From: Amoebophrya sp. A120 | Lineage: Eukaryota; Sar; Dinophyceae; Syndiniales; Amoebophryaceae | DNA length: 64,000 bases | NCBI GenBank assembly: GCA_905178155.1 | Contig: CAJINV010000006.1 | Span: forward strand, 440,398-504,397 | Direction of reading: 5' to 3' | Shown: positions 31,301 to 39,201 of the stretch, piece by piece | How the letters are laid out: every line of letters starts with the position of its first letter | Position numbering within the stretch: position 1 is the stretch's first letter | Translations under genes and position numbers: made by a program | The notes under the pieces: model-generated | Database searches by the model: none | What the model was told of the DNA's origin: nothing | What the model saw: the letters and a program-made list of their open reading frames with translations, nothing else

Positions 31301-34300
31301 AGAAGTAGAACCTGAACCACGAGATGAACAACCTGGCGCAGGTTCATCTTGAGATGATTCTTGACGGGCGAAGGCTTCGAATGCGGCGAGCTCCTCATCG
31401 TGCTCTTCTCCTCCTGCAGATGGGTCTACTTCTTCCGCTGGTGGAGGGTAATACTCAGGTGATGACGGGTAGTGGTCCACCATCGCAGGGGCCTCCACGA
31501 GCTCATCACGCGGAATTATGTTATTCGCTATGTTCTTTTCGTCCTTTGTTGCGCTTTGATATGATCCACCTCTTCTTGCTGCGTCTAAACAAAGCTTCCA
31601 CTGTCGCTTCGTTTGTTCGAAAAGTACTAGTATCAAATGTAAAAATGTCTGGGTCTGGAACTTTGCCCGACTTGTCATGCTGGTTTGCCATGACCCATAT
31701 GATCAGATCTGTGATGGAGGACCTAGCATGACAGATTCCGTGAGATCACTATCATGCCTATCCCGCATGAGAAACTGCCTCTCAACTTGATCAAAAGTGG
31801 GCAGCGTTTGGTAATCATGCAACACAGATTTTTGCGTGATTCAGATTTAGCATGACAAGTTCCAACCTTCCAGACCCAGACATTTTTGCATTTGATAAGT
31901 AGCTCCACGTTTTGTGTCCTCTGGTCGATGGGAATGGGATATGCATTGCAAAAGTATCGCACTCGTAGTAATCGTGTTTGTGCATTACAAACAAGGTCAG
32001 GGCACGGGGGCTGGGGCCCCCGTGCAGCGACCTTCCCGCCCTTTGCAGGACGGGCCGCACGTACATACGTGGACAGGACGCCAGAAATTTCGAAGCTTTG
32101 CGCTATACTGAAAGCAAGAGGTCGGTCGCTCGGCCTACCTTGAGCGGCCCCTTGTTGTGCGTGATGCACCGCGCCGCCGCCAGACCAACCTACCCGGCCT
32201 GCCAACCCCCGGCCCAGTGCGTTCTTTTTTTTTGCTTGCCCAAGGGGGCAAATGTCCACAGAGCATTTGCCGGCGCTGCGCTAGTTTTTTGTTCGATCGC
32301 CATTGGCCCCCCGGCGGCCAGGGTTTGCACATTACCCGGCCGGACCATCGTCAGGGCCCGCGCTGATGGGCGCAACTGGGTTGCTCTTGTAGGTGGCCCC
32401 TAGGTCATGGCGCGGGGACAGAGTCCCCACGCCGACCTAGGGCTTTTGCGCCTGGGCCGTCCGTGCGGCCCCCGGAAGTCGCTTCCTTCCAACTGGCCCC
32501 TAGGTCATGGCGCGGGGACAGAGTCCCCGCGCTGACCTAGGGCTTTTCCCCCGGGGCCATGTTCGGGAAGCGCTTGCAGCTGGCCCCTAGGTCATGGCGC
32601 GGGGACAGAGTCCCCGCGCTGACCTAGGGCTTCTGCCCCCGGGCCACACGCTGTCCGGGAGAACTCAAAGCTAGCCCCTAGGTCGTGGCGCGGGGGCTCT
32701 GACTGTCCCCGCTGACCTGGGGCGTTTGCCCCTGGGCCATGCGGTGTCCGGGCAGGGCCCGTGACTAGGTAGCCCCTAGGCCATGTGGTGACGCTCGTTG
32801 GGACAGTGTCCCCTTGTTGGCCGCAGGCTTTTGCGCCCGGGCCATGGGGTGTTCCTTCCCTCCGGGAAGGATGGAGGCGCCCAAAGCGCGCCCCTCGGTC
32901 ATGGACCGGGCACAGAGTCCTCGCGCTGGCCTTGGGCACCCACTTGCCCGGCCGCGGGCCATGCCTGCGGTGCCCGGGAAGCGCTCCCAAATGTTCGGAC
33001 GCGGCGCCACCCCGGGGGCCCTTGCCCAGACGGGGGGCCGCCTATGGGGGTTCAGGCAGTCCGCCTGCTGGAATATCTGCGCGCCCATCGCTCTCTGTGT
33101 GTGTTTGTCTTTGTGCCCAGCCAACGGCTGGGCCCACTGTTATGCTTGGTTTGGGTGGTAGGTACGAAAACGAATAGAAGAAAAGCGGCCCCATGTGGCC
33201 CTTCGCTTCCGTGTTAGATATTATCTCTGTAGAAAAGTGCAGGGCCCATAGATTCGCGCCCCCCTTACTTTCTCAGCAGGCAAGGCACCCGCGTGGGGCT
33301 TGTTAGGTCAGCGCGCCCGGAATGTCTATGCACGGGGCACACCAGCACCAGCAGCAAACACATTCCAAGGCACGGCGGCGAGTGGCTTCGCGGGGTCCGC
33401 CCCCCCCCGAGTGGGCCGGCTTATATATATTTGTTGACAGACTGGCCACGCCATTCGGGGTCGCATGCGTCCGAACACGCCCAAGGTTTGTTCGGGGCTG
33501 TGTCTCGCTTTTACCCCGAGGTGTGTTCGGGAGTGTGCTCTGGGGTGTGTCTGGGGTGTGTCGGGGTTGTTTGTCTGGGGTCGGGGGTGTGAGCCGGGGG
33601 CCTGTCGGGGGTGTGAGCCGGGGGTGTGTCTGGGGTATGTCTGGGGTATGTCTGGGGTGTGTCTGGGGTGTGTCTGGGGTGTGTCCGGGGTGTGTTCGGG
33701 GTGTGGCTTGCAAGTTGCAAATCACGATGCTACGCAGCCACGTTGCATACCCCAGAACACACCCCAAAGCTTCAGCAGTTCTTGTCGGGGGGGGGTGTGT
33801 CGGGGGTGTGTCTGGGGTGTGTCTGGGGTATGTTTTGGGGTGTGGCCTGCAAATTACGAATCCCGATGCTATGCAGCCACTTTGCATACCCCAGAACATA
33901 CCCCAAAGCTTCAAAAGTTCTGGTTTGCTGCAGTCTAAATAGTAATTTCTTCGTTAAGTTGAATCCGCATGACAAATTTCATTTGTCATGGTGAGGCAAT
34001 TTGTCATGCGATTTCTACTAGTACGATGCTTTTGCAATGCATATGGGAACCTCGTTGTGCTGCTTTTGGTTTTGCTTTTGTCCACGAGCAGGACCATCAG
34101 CATCATCTTCACGCATGCTACTTCTTGCCCCAGGAGTATGCAAGAAAAAAACTGTGTAAGTGTAAATCTGTGATGCAGAAAATGCCAAACAGTTACACTT
34201 GTCATGCTCGAGATGCATGACCGGCTCGCTTACTATGTGTTTTCCCTTTGTATCTGCGCATAACAAGTTTGTCCTGTCATGGCAGACAAACTTGTGATGC

Positions 34301-37300
34301 TGTCTTCCCAAAAGACTTACACTAACACAGTTTTTTTCTTGGATAAGGAGTCCTCGTCCTCCAATACGTAAAAGGGCAGTTGAACGCTATCAAATGTAAA
34401 AATTCCTGGATGTCTGGAAACTTGTGATGCTGGGTGGCGTCTCATGATGAGGCCACAAATGCTGGCTCAGCATGACAAGTTTCTCAGCTTCTAGGTGCTA
34501 TGCCTATTCTGCATGACAAAGTGCGTTCCTGCATCACAGAAAAATGGAGCTCTTGGGTAACTTGCATGACAGATTTCAGAGTCATGCCAGACAAGCATGA
34601 CAAACATGCATTCTTCCAGACCCAGACATTTTTGCATTTGATAAACGCCTCTACATTCCACTTTTCGTCGTGGTGGTCCCCGACATCCGGAAAATTTCTC
34701 ACCGGATTTAACTTCTCCCAATACGCATAGCTGCCGTAGAACTTCCTGTCCGCGTCGCCTTTGCTAGAAGTCTATGCATTGCAAATATGTCGGGGTCTGG
34801 AAGAGTCCAAGGTTTGTCATGCCCTGCTAGCATGACTCCAAAGTCTGTCATGCACATTACCCAAAAGCCTCTTTTTTCTGTCATGCAGAAACGCCAACGC
34901 GCTTTGCCATGCAGAATACGCAACACCGCAGGTACTCAGAAACTTGTCATGCCGAGCTGCAAATTGAGGCGTCCTTATGATTGTCCTACCCGCATCACAA
35001 GTTTCCAGACCCAGACATATTTACAATGCATAAAGTCGAGACCAAATCCGTGATCAGATCGAAGTGACTCACCAACAAGTCGTTTTCGCGGTTGCGATAT
35101 CAACTGCAAAAATGTCTGGGTCTGGAAATTTGTAATGCTAAAAGTGGATCATGATAGCCGGACTGCAATAGGCAGCCAAGCATGACAAATTTTTGAGCTG
35201 CTATGTGTTGCGTATTCCGCATGAGAAACAACGTTTTTACATGACAGATAGGAGAGCCTTTTCCGATGCCCCTATGCATCACAGATTCTCGAGTCATGTC
35301 AGACATGCATGACAAATGCAAGAATCTTCGAGACCCAGACATTTTTGCAATCCATATGCGATCCACGACAAACACTTCGCCCAACTCCGTCTCTTCTTAA
35401 AAGGAAAAATCCCCCCTCCCCCTATCGAAGTGGATATCTGTGATGCAGGATTTGTGTACACAGATCGGATTTGTGTTGCGGTAGAGGACTGCAGACAGAT
35501 ACAAAGCCCGGAAAGGGGTGACTTGGGGTAGACACTTAGCATGGCAGACGTCTGCCCTAGTAGCGTGGCAGCATTACAAACTGCCTGCGAAATGCAGCGG
35601 AAGCCCTGGCATTGCTCTCTTGCAAGACAGACTCGATCTGTGATCACAAATCAGCACCACAAATTTTGAAAAGCACGCCTTTTCGATATGGGGAGGGGGC
35701 ATTTTTCTTCACAATATCTCTTCCAAAAAATCAAACTGGTAATTGCCGCTGCCCAAGTCAAACACCCACCCGAGCGCGTTTGCCAGGTATCCTGCCTCGT
35801 GGGAAATGGACCCGGCGGAATGGATCAGGTGATATTTTTGCGCCAGGAAGATTGCTATGAAATGCAAAACAAGCATCGTAGTAGTATAAATGGCATGACA
35901 AATTTCCCTAGCATGAGAAGTGAAAAATTTGTAATGCGGATTTAACTTGAGCAAGAAATTTGTAATACATGACTGCGATTAGTACTACGAGTACGATACT
36001 ATTGCACAGGATAATTACGTGCATCAGAAGGGCGGTTCCCGTCGGACAGAACAGCATTTCCTCGAACTCGGAGAGGTACTTTAGATACAATTCGTGCTGC
36101 TCCTGTTGGTGTTGAAGAAGGTCAGGTTGCAGCTGCCCTGTCGTAGTAGTTGCAGTCCTGTCCGTAGTTGCAATTATACCTTGTCGCTCCAAAAACAAGT
36201 GCCACTCCCGCGACCCCACGCTTTTCTGCAATGCAAATATGTCTGGGTCTGGAAATTTCTGATGCTGTTTGGCGAATCCTGTGGACGCCTTCATTGACAG
36301 CCAAGCATGACAAGTTTTGGAGTTGCTATAGTGTTGCCTATCTGCATCACAAACTGCGTCTCTGCATGACAGAGCAATTGAAATGTGGCTTTTGCGTGGC
36401 GTGCAAGACAGACTTGAGAGCCATGCTAGCCGTGCATGACAAACCTTGCATTCTCTCAGACCCAGGCATGTTTGCATTTGATAGCTTTTCTGCAGGTACA
36501 ATTTCCACACCTCATTCCAGCTCCCGGACTCGTTGCTTATCCGCGCTCGATATCTTGAGCAAAAACGTCCCAACCCCAGAGTTGTCATGCAGATTTGCAA
36601 AGACAGTATACACTTGCATTGCGCATCCCCATGAGAGCCATTTCTAGTTGTCGTGTTTGGAATTTGTAATGCTGTAAACAGGATAAGGTGATGGGTTTGT
36701 GATGCGCCTGCCCCAGCATTGCTAAGATGCACTACAATACAGAGACGAACCTGTCATGCGTTTCTTCCAAAGCTTCTGGATTTGTGTTGCAGAGTTTGCA
36801 ACCTGAGTATGGGGTGGAGTCGCTTTTACTCAGGGTACTTGGATGTGTGTTCAGCGGAAAAAGCTGCACGGGGTATCATGTGGCTTGCTTTATTTCTTCG
36901 ACGACTTTCTGGCTTTTCTTACTTGGCGCCTACTACCATCGAAGACGAAAAGTGCATGCTATTCTTGGTCAGGCAGAAATAGGACACAAGAACTTTTCGT
37001 GTTCGTCATGCTAACGCAGGATTGTGTAGTTCCTTCTTATACGATACTTTCTCTTGGCGCTTGGCGGTGTGCTACTAGGAAAAAAACTTCACTATTATTG
37101 ACTTGTAGAACCAAAAGCCACCACAACAACCCGGCAAAACGATAAACCGGCAACATACCCAACCGAAACAAATTACTCAGGTAAGCGTTGCTCAGGTCTA
37201 CGGATTCGGTCAGGTGCGTTTCCAGGATGTGAACCTCGTCCGGGTTTGTTGAGAAATGCAGAAACGCCTCGTATAATCTTCTTATCCGGGCCAAAAACTC

Positions 37301-38359
37301 CTCACTGTGATCGTTTTGGAAACCAAACCACTGCTGGTACTTTGGCGCGGCGAATTTTAAAAGCTGAAAGAAAACTTCCTCCAGGCCCTGCAGTTTTTCC
37401 AGCGTGGCGCGGAGAAGCCGGTTCTTATCATCGGTTGCAGTAGCTCTTCGTGCGTCGACAACACTCGGGTCCTCGACCTTTGGTCTCGCTTCTGTAGTTG
37501 CTGCTGGCGCGCCGCTTTGGTCGTGCTCCTTCGAGGAGCTTACAACTTTTGCTGTTCCTCGTCGATCATCAACATGATCCTGGTCTAATTTCTTCTGTTC
37601 TTCCCCTCGTGTGTCTTCTTCTGCGAATTCAGCGTGTTCCACCCGGAAGATGTCCCCGAGATGTGCATTATCGTAGGGCGAAGACGCAACTACTACACCC
37701 GACGTTGCTGGTTTTGCCCCAAGATGAGCTCCTGACTTCAAGTCTGGTATTGAAAATACCGAGACAGTACCAGTCGCATCGGCTCCTGCTGTTTCATCGC
37801 CGTGAGGATCTGCTGTATTTGCCTCGTCCTTGATCACCGATATTTCTAATTCGCCTTGTTGTTCCATCCTCGTTTCCAATTCCCGCAACAGTTTTTCTGC
37901 TTGGCCCGGGTGGAGAAATTTCGAATTTGTGGGCGAAAAAAAGTCCGTGTGTTTTTCCAGAACGGTTGCCATGTCGTTTTGCACGTAAACCGTCCGCACG
38001 TACTGCTGAAAGCTCTTGTAAAACCTTTTGAACACCTGCCAGGTGGGAAACATGTCGCAGGAAAACAGCGGGGCTCGGTCACCAGGGTACAGCTCGAAAG
38101 TCTTGATAGAACTTTGACTTTCTGCAGAAGTTCTTGCATTTTCGTTCCATACGGCAACATCTTCAGCAGCAAGGGCGAAGGCGGTCGAAGTCGTCGGGTA
38201 TGGTCCTATCGTGGTACTCCTATGCACGGCAGTTTGTTCTCCAACAAGGTGATGCAGCAGGAGCTCCTGAAGGTCCTGCAGCAACACAAATACAAGCAAG
38301 AAAAGCGAGCTGAGGTTGTTGATAAACCAATGTCGTGGCCGCGCACAAAGAACTATCAT
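19323..38359 (-). CDS. Gene 3: large secretory-pathway protein, glycosyltransferase-like
   Basis: Opens MIVLCARPRHWFINNLSSLF with a hydrophobic run to about residue 30 (signal anchor or signal peptide) and ends WWRIALEL at a TAG (19323-19325); about 1,830 aa. Exons: 37160-38359, 36838-36863, 36484-36549, 36014-36225, 35717-35855, 35357-35395, 35033-35097, 34644-34772, 34346-34387, 34044-34136, 31898-31939, 30901-31630, 30506-30735, 30286-30349, 29986-30027, 29446-29671, 28872-29231, 28411-28541, then 24240-24440, 23954-24030, 23429-23656, 23091-23149, 22502-22863, 22209-22346, 21892-22059, 21690-21742, 21298-21403, 20847-20976, 20537-20595, 20179-20226, 19862-19914, 19647-19712, 19323-19378. 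The C-terminal part, with LTALHVPILIPSEPFVYRTV followed by WYRFSEWF and FRSVRHLYQL, recalls algal and dinoflagellate glycosyltransferase-like proteins of unknown substrate; this is a resemblance from memory. Long linkers are rich in S, T, G, A and Q. How the 28411 and 24440 exons join is uncertain because of the 4-kb insertion. Confidence 0.7.
19379..19646. mobile_element. Introner, family A
   Basis: Direct repeat GGCG; last intron of gene 3, joins QKYQA to KIMKT. Confidence 0.9.
19713..19861. mobile_element. Introner, family C
   Basis: Direct repeat CCACG; joins LYQLAT to NNEHD. Confidence 0.9.
19915..20178. mobile_element. Introner, family A
   Basis: Direct repeat AAGGAC; joins WFERKD to ILLRF. 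The right end (CAGACCACAGACTTGCAATGCGTA) is irregular. Confidence 0.85.
20227..20536. mobile_element. Introner, family B
   Basis: Direct repeat GAC; joins KFLND to RKYWY. Confidence 0.9.
20596..20846. mobile_element. Introner, family A
   Basis: Joins LLHPYDV to FHWQS; internal CTTGTCTGGCATGACTC is nearly identical to the copy at 34388. Confidence 0.9.
20977..21297. mobile_element. Introner, family D
   Basis: Both long CCCCTCCCCATAT arms are intact; joins DAETTTI to SKDRT. Confidence 0.9.
21404..21689. mobile_element. Introner, family B
   Basis: Direct repeat AGGGC; joins IPMMQRR to APWNK. The outer ends are drifted (TATTGTGGACAAAAACG). Confidence 0.85.
21743..21891. mobile_element. Introner, family C
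   Basis: Direct repeat GGGTG; joins VWPLSG to CYCGQ. Confidence 0.9.
22060..22208. mobile_element. Introner, family C
   Basis: Direct repeat GGAAT; joins VTIPE to SSNME. Confidence 0.9.
22347..22501. mobile_element. Introner, family C
   Basis: Direct repeat CGCG; joins LLFRSR to LPYQS. Confidence 0.9.
22864..23090. mobile_element. Introner, type I (single copy)
   Basis: Inverted ends read ATTCTCAACCGTTACATTCT on the left and AGAATGTAACGTTTGAGAA on the right. Removing exactly the TIR-bounded segment, with no flanking repeat, keeps the frame (LGYGGHMSLHA). Inner GCATTACA and GCATGACA motifs match the other families. Confidence 0.75.
23150..23428. mobile_element. Introner, family B
   Basis: Direct repeat GATGTT; joins RISAEMF to RHVYG. 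Confidence 0.9.
23657..23953. mobile_element. Introner, family F, diverged
   Basis: Ends TATCCCACGAAAAAAGTGT and the inverted TTGTGTTGC..CTTCCCATA match only in part; direct repeat AAT joins FFGQQN to LGAGS. Confidence 0.7.
24031..24239. mobile_element. Introner, family F
   Basis: Direct repeat TGACC; joins FPPAVT to GKKFI. Confidence 0.9.
24385..24440 (-). repeat. 54-bp coding direct repeat, copy 4
   Basis: Reads DASGGGTTGSGSSSFSTFY in frame with the next gene 3 exon (ETWTQAVFALQ). Full-length copy. Confidence 0.85.
24441..25546. repeat. Insertion C between coding repeats 4 and 3
   Basis: About 1.1 kb. A minus-strand stretch next to repeat 4 (about 24450-24560; FGKKFVFAPRYSKFYPNYIM followed by DQ and a GTACC donor) looks coding and could be an alternative exon of gene 3, spliced to TWTQAVF at the CTACGAG acceptor. 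The rest has mixed frames. CCACAGAGGTGGCTGC occurs twice (about 24719 and 25039). Confidence 0.5.
25547..25601 (-). repeat. 54-bp coding direct repeat, copy 3
   Basis: Same sequence as copy 4 with GATG changed to GAAG; it abuts the left TIR of the transposon at 25602. Confidence 0.85.
25602..27194. mobile_element. TIR transposon, non-autonomous, inside gene 3
   Basis: Ends form a 35-bp inverted repeat matching at about 31 positions (left CCGGATTAAGCGTCCCAGTT at 25609, right AACTGGGACGCTTATTCCGG near 27167-27186). It lies exactly between coding repeats 3 and 2, as if it had duplicated a 54-bp target. The inside is GC-rich; a 381-codon plus-strand frame (25767-26912) is rich in R, P and G and looks like chance. 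Confidence 0.75.
26335..26452. repeat. Long imperfect hairpin
   Basis: GCGTCCATCTGCATTTTAT is repeated inverted about 60 bases on (ATAAAATGCAGATGGACGCG), and the intervening part also pairs in places. It could be a small foldback element inside the transposon. Confidence 0.75.
27196..27249 (-). repeat. 54-bp coding direct repeat, copy 2
   Basis: Abuts the right TIR of the transposon; identical to copy 4 over the shared bases. Confidence 0.85.
27250..28410. repeat. Insertion A between coding repeats 2 and 1
   Basis: About 1.16 kb, GC-rich from about 27440. I see no TIRs and no protein I would defend on either strand. Confidence 0.55.
28411..28449 (-). repeat. 54-bp coding direct repeat, copy 1 (39 bp kept)
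   Basis: Reads GDASGGGTTGSGSS in frame with the preceding gene 3 exon (SNGVAA). The last part found in copy 4 is missing; a GATAG|GTATGT donor-like site follows in insertion A. Confidence 0.85.
28542..28871. mobile_element. Introner, family D
   Basis: Direct repeat CAGC; joins DVRKQLS to RFFAT. Confidence 0.9.
29232..29445. mobile_element. Introner, family F
   Basis: Direct repeat CTGCAT; joins QRLLH to NRELV. Confidence 0.9.
29672..29985. mobile_element. Introner, family D
   Basis: Direct repeat TAGATT; joins NPEYVD to FDATS. Confidence 0.9.
30028..30285. mobile_element. Introner, family A
   Basis: Direct repeat TTTGG; joins WEDFFG to APQPD. Confidence 0.9.
30350..30505. mobile_element. 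Introner, type J (single copy)
   Basis: Weak inverted ends (GTACAAATTTCCCGTACATG against CATTTGTACGTGTACAG); direct repeat ATCTA joins YAYKIY to LKNTV. Confidence 0.7.
30736..30900. mobile_element. Introner, family C, drifted
   Basis: Direct repeat CTGCC; joins AVFGC to HLATS. Confidence 0.85.
31631..31897. mobile_element. Introner, family A
   Basis: Direct repeat TACT; joins NVELL to VLFEQ. Confidence 0.9.
32395..32800. repeat. Tandem array, about 90-bp unit, 4-5 copies
   Basis: Units carry CCCCTAGGTCATGGCGCGGG and GACAGAGTCCCCGCGCTGAC, which are diverged relatives of the 8590-9570 unit. Confidence 0.85.
33515..33870. repeat. GGGGTGTGTC-type tandem array
   Basis: Two blocks, separated by ATACCCCAGAACACACCCCA. 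The two inverted ACCCCAGAACA segments at 33748 and 33888 are near-duplicates followed by AAGCTTCA. Confidence 0.85.
34137..34345. mobile_element. Introner, family F
   Basis: Direct repeat ACTCCT; joins YWRTRTP to GARSS. Confidence 0.9.
34388..34643. mobile_element. Introner, family A
   Basis: Direct repeat GCGTT; joins WNVEAF to NCPFT. The left arm lacks the second half of the TIR (TTCCTGGATGTCTGG). Confidence 0.85.
34773..35032. mobile_element. Introner, family A
   Basis: Direct repeat GACTT; joins DLVSTS to SKGDA. Confidence 0.9.
35098..35356. mobile_element. Introner, family A
   Basis: Direct repeat ATCGCA; joins VFVVDR to NREND. Confidence 0.9.
35396..35716. mobile_element. Introner, family D
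   Basis: Direct repeat GAAGAGA (7 bp); joins FDFLEE to TELGE. Confidence 0.9.
35856..36013. mobile_element. Introner, family C
   Basis: Direct repeat AAT; joins LLMHVI to FLAQK. Confidence 0.85.
36226..36483. mobile_element. Introner, family A
   Basis: GCTTTTCTGCA (11 bp) occurs on both sides, one of the longest flanking repeats in the window; joins YLQKS to VGSRE. Confidence 0.9.
36550..36837. mobile_element. Introner, family B
   Basis: Joins EHTSKY to RARIS; ends drifted to TATCTTGAGCAAAAACGTCC and CAGGGTA. Confidence 0.85.
36864..37159 (-). other. Canonical GT-AG intron of gene 3
   Basis: Donor GGTTGG|GTATGT and acceptor CGTGCAG|CTTT agree in phase (NLFRL-AFSAEH). This join fuses the long N-terminal exon to the introner-rich part, so I treat them as one gene; an earlier acceptor (TTTCCTAG at about 37080) would end the protein after VAHRQAPRESIV. 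Confidence 0.6.
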
Positions 38360-39201
38360 GGTGCACTTAGATTAATACGCTCGACGTGGTCATAATTTCT
38401 ACTCACCGGTCTAATATGAACAAAATGGTAAAAATGGTGCACGAGTTCCTAAAGGATTCGCACGAGACGAGCTGCAATCACATACAACGAACGGCCCTCG
38501 AGTTTTACAGAAGAAAGCAAGTAAGTACGCGTACTTAATTGAGTGTAAGGATCGTCTTTCGTGAGTTCGAACCAACAGATGCTCTGATCGGGAAAAACAA
38601 AAAGATCCTCCGCGCGTCGTGGTCCTCACACGTACTACTGCTGGAGATCAACGACACGAGGATCTTCACTGACAGTCAGAAACAACAAGAAATCGTACTT
38701 AACCGAACTTGATGGATAGAACGGGCATGCGCCGCGTGGTTCATCGTCAATATGGTGATTTTGGTGCATCGTCAATTGGACGAGGACGATGAAGGCGATC
38801 TTTATAAAACATTTTTTGAAAAAACTAGTACAGGAAACTTCGAAAAAGGTATCCACACGGAGAATGGGTCTGAAGACAATCGGCGGTTTTTTTCGACAGC
38901 CTGAAATCATAAATGGTTCTCGTCTTGCACTGTCCAAGTCTATCGTCTGGCGGTGAAGCTATTTTTCGTCGCGATTTTTTTTTTGCGTTGTGCTTTCCAT
39001 TCAATTTCACGGTTATAGTTTGTCGCCATTTGACGTGAATCGATTCATGTTGTAGTGAAATCCGACAGTAATCTAGCACTGCAGAAGGCAGTAATATCCA
39101 TCTTGTACTTGTTATACTCCGCCTCTGAACCGGAAGTAGTTCTTCCTGGAGTAACTACTTACAAGGTGGCGTCGGAAAAATAAACGCAAACTTTTTTACT
39201 T
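38360..39201. other. Intergenic spacer upstream of gene 3
   Basis: No introners and no frame I would call a gene. It should hold the gene 3 promoter and the 3' end of gene 4. Confidence 0.55.

Larger units (their letters stand above)
31988..33946. repeat. GC-rich composite element, copy 2
   Basis: Begins CAAGGTCAGGGCACGGGG and ends CTGCAGTCTAAATAGTAAT, matching copy 1 at 8241-9951 in ends, orientation and order of the two arrays, with a different non-repeated middle (about 32900-33400). Confidence 0.75.
31940..34043. mobile_element. Composite introner: family C carrying the GC-rich tandem-array element
   Basis: Family C ends (GCAAAAGTATCGCACTCGTA on the left, GTACGATGCTTTTGCAATGCATA on the right in two steps) enclose 2.1 kb rather than 150 bp. 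Removal joins HNEVP to IDQRT in gene 3 (direct repeat TTCCCAT). Confidence 0.8.

Noticed and set aside
24240-38359. Treating gene 3 as two genes split at the 4-kb insertion
   Set aside because: Both flanking exons end in the same frame in the same 39-bp repeat, and no stop, start or spacer-like sequence separates them apart from the insertion.
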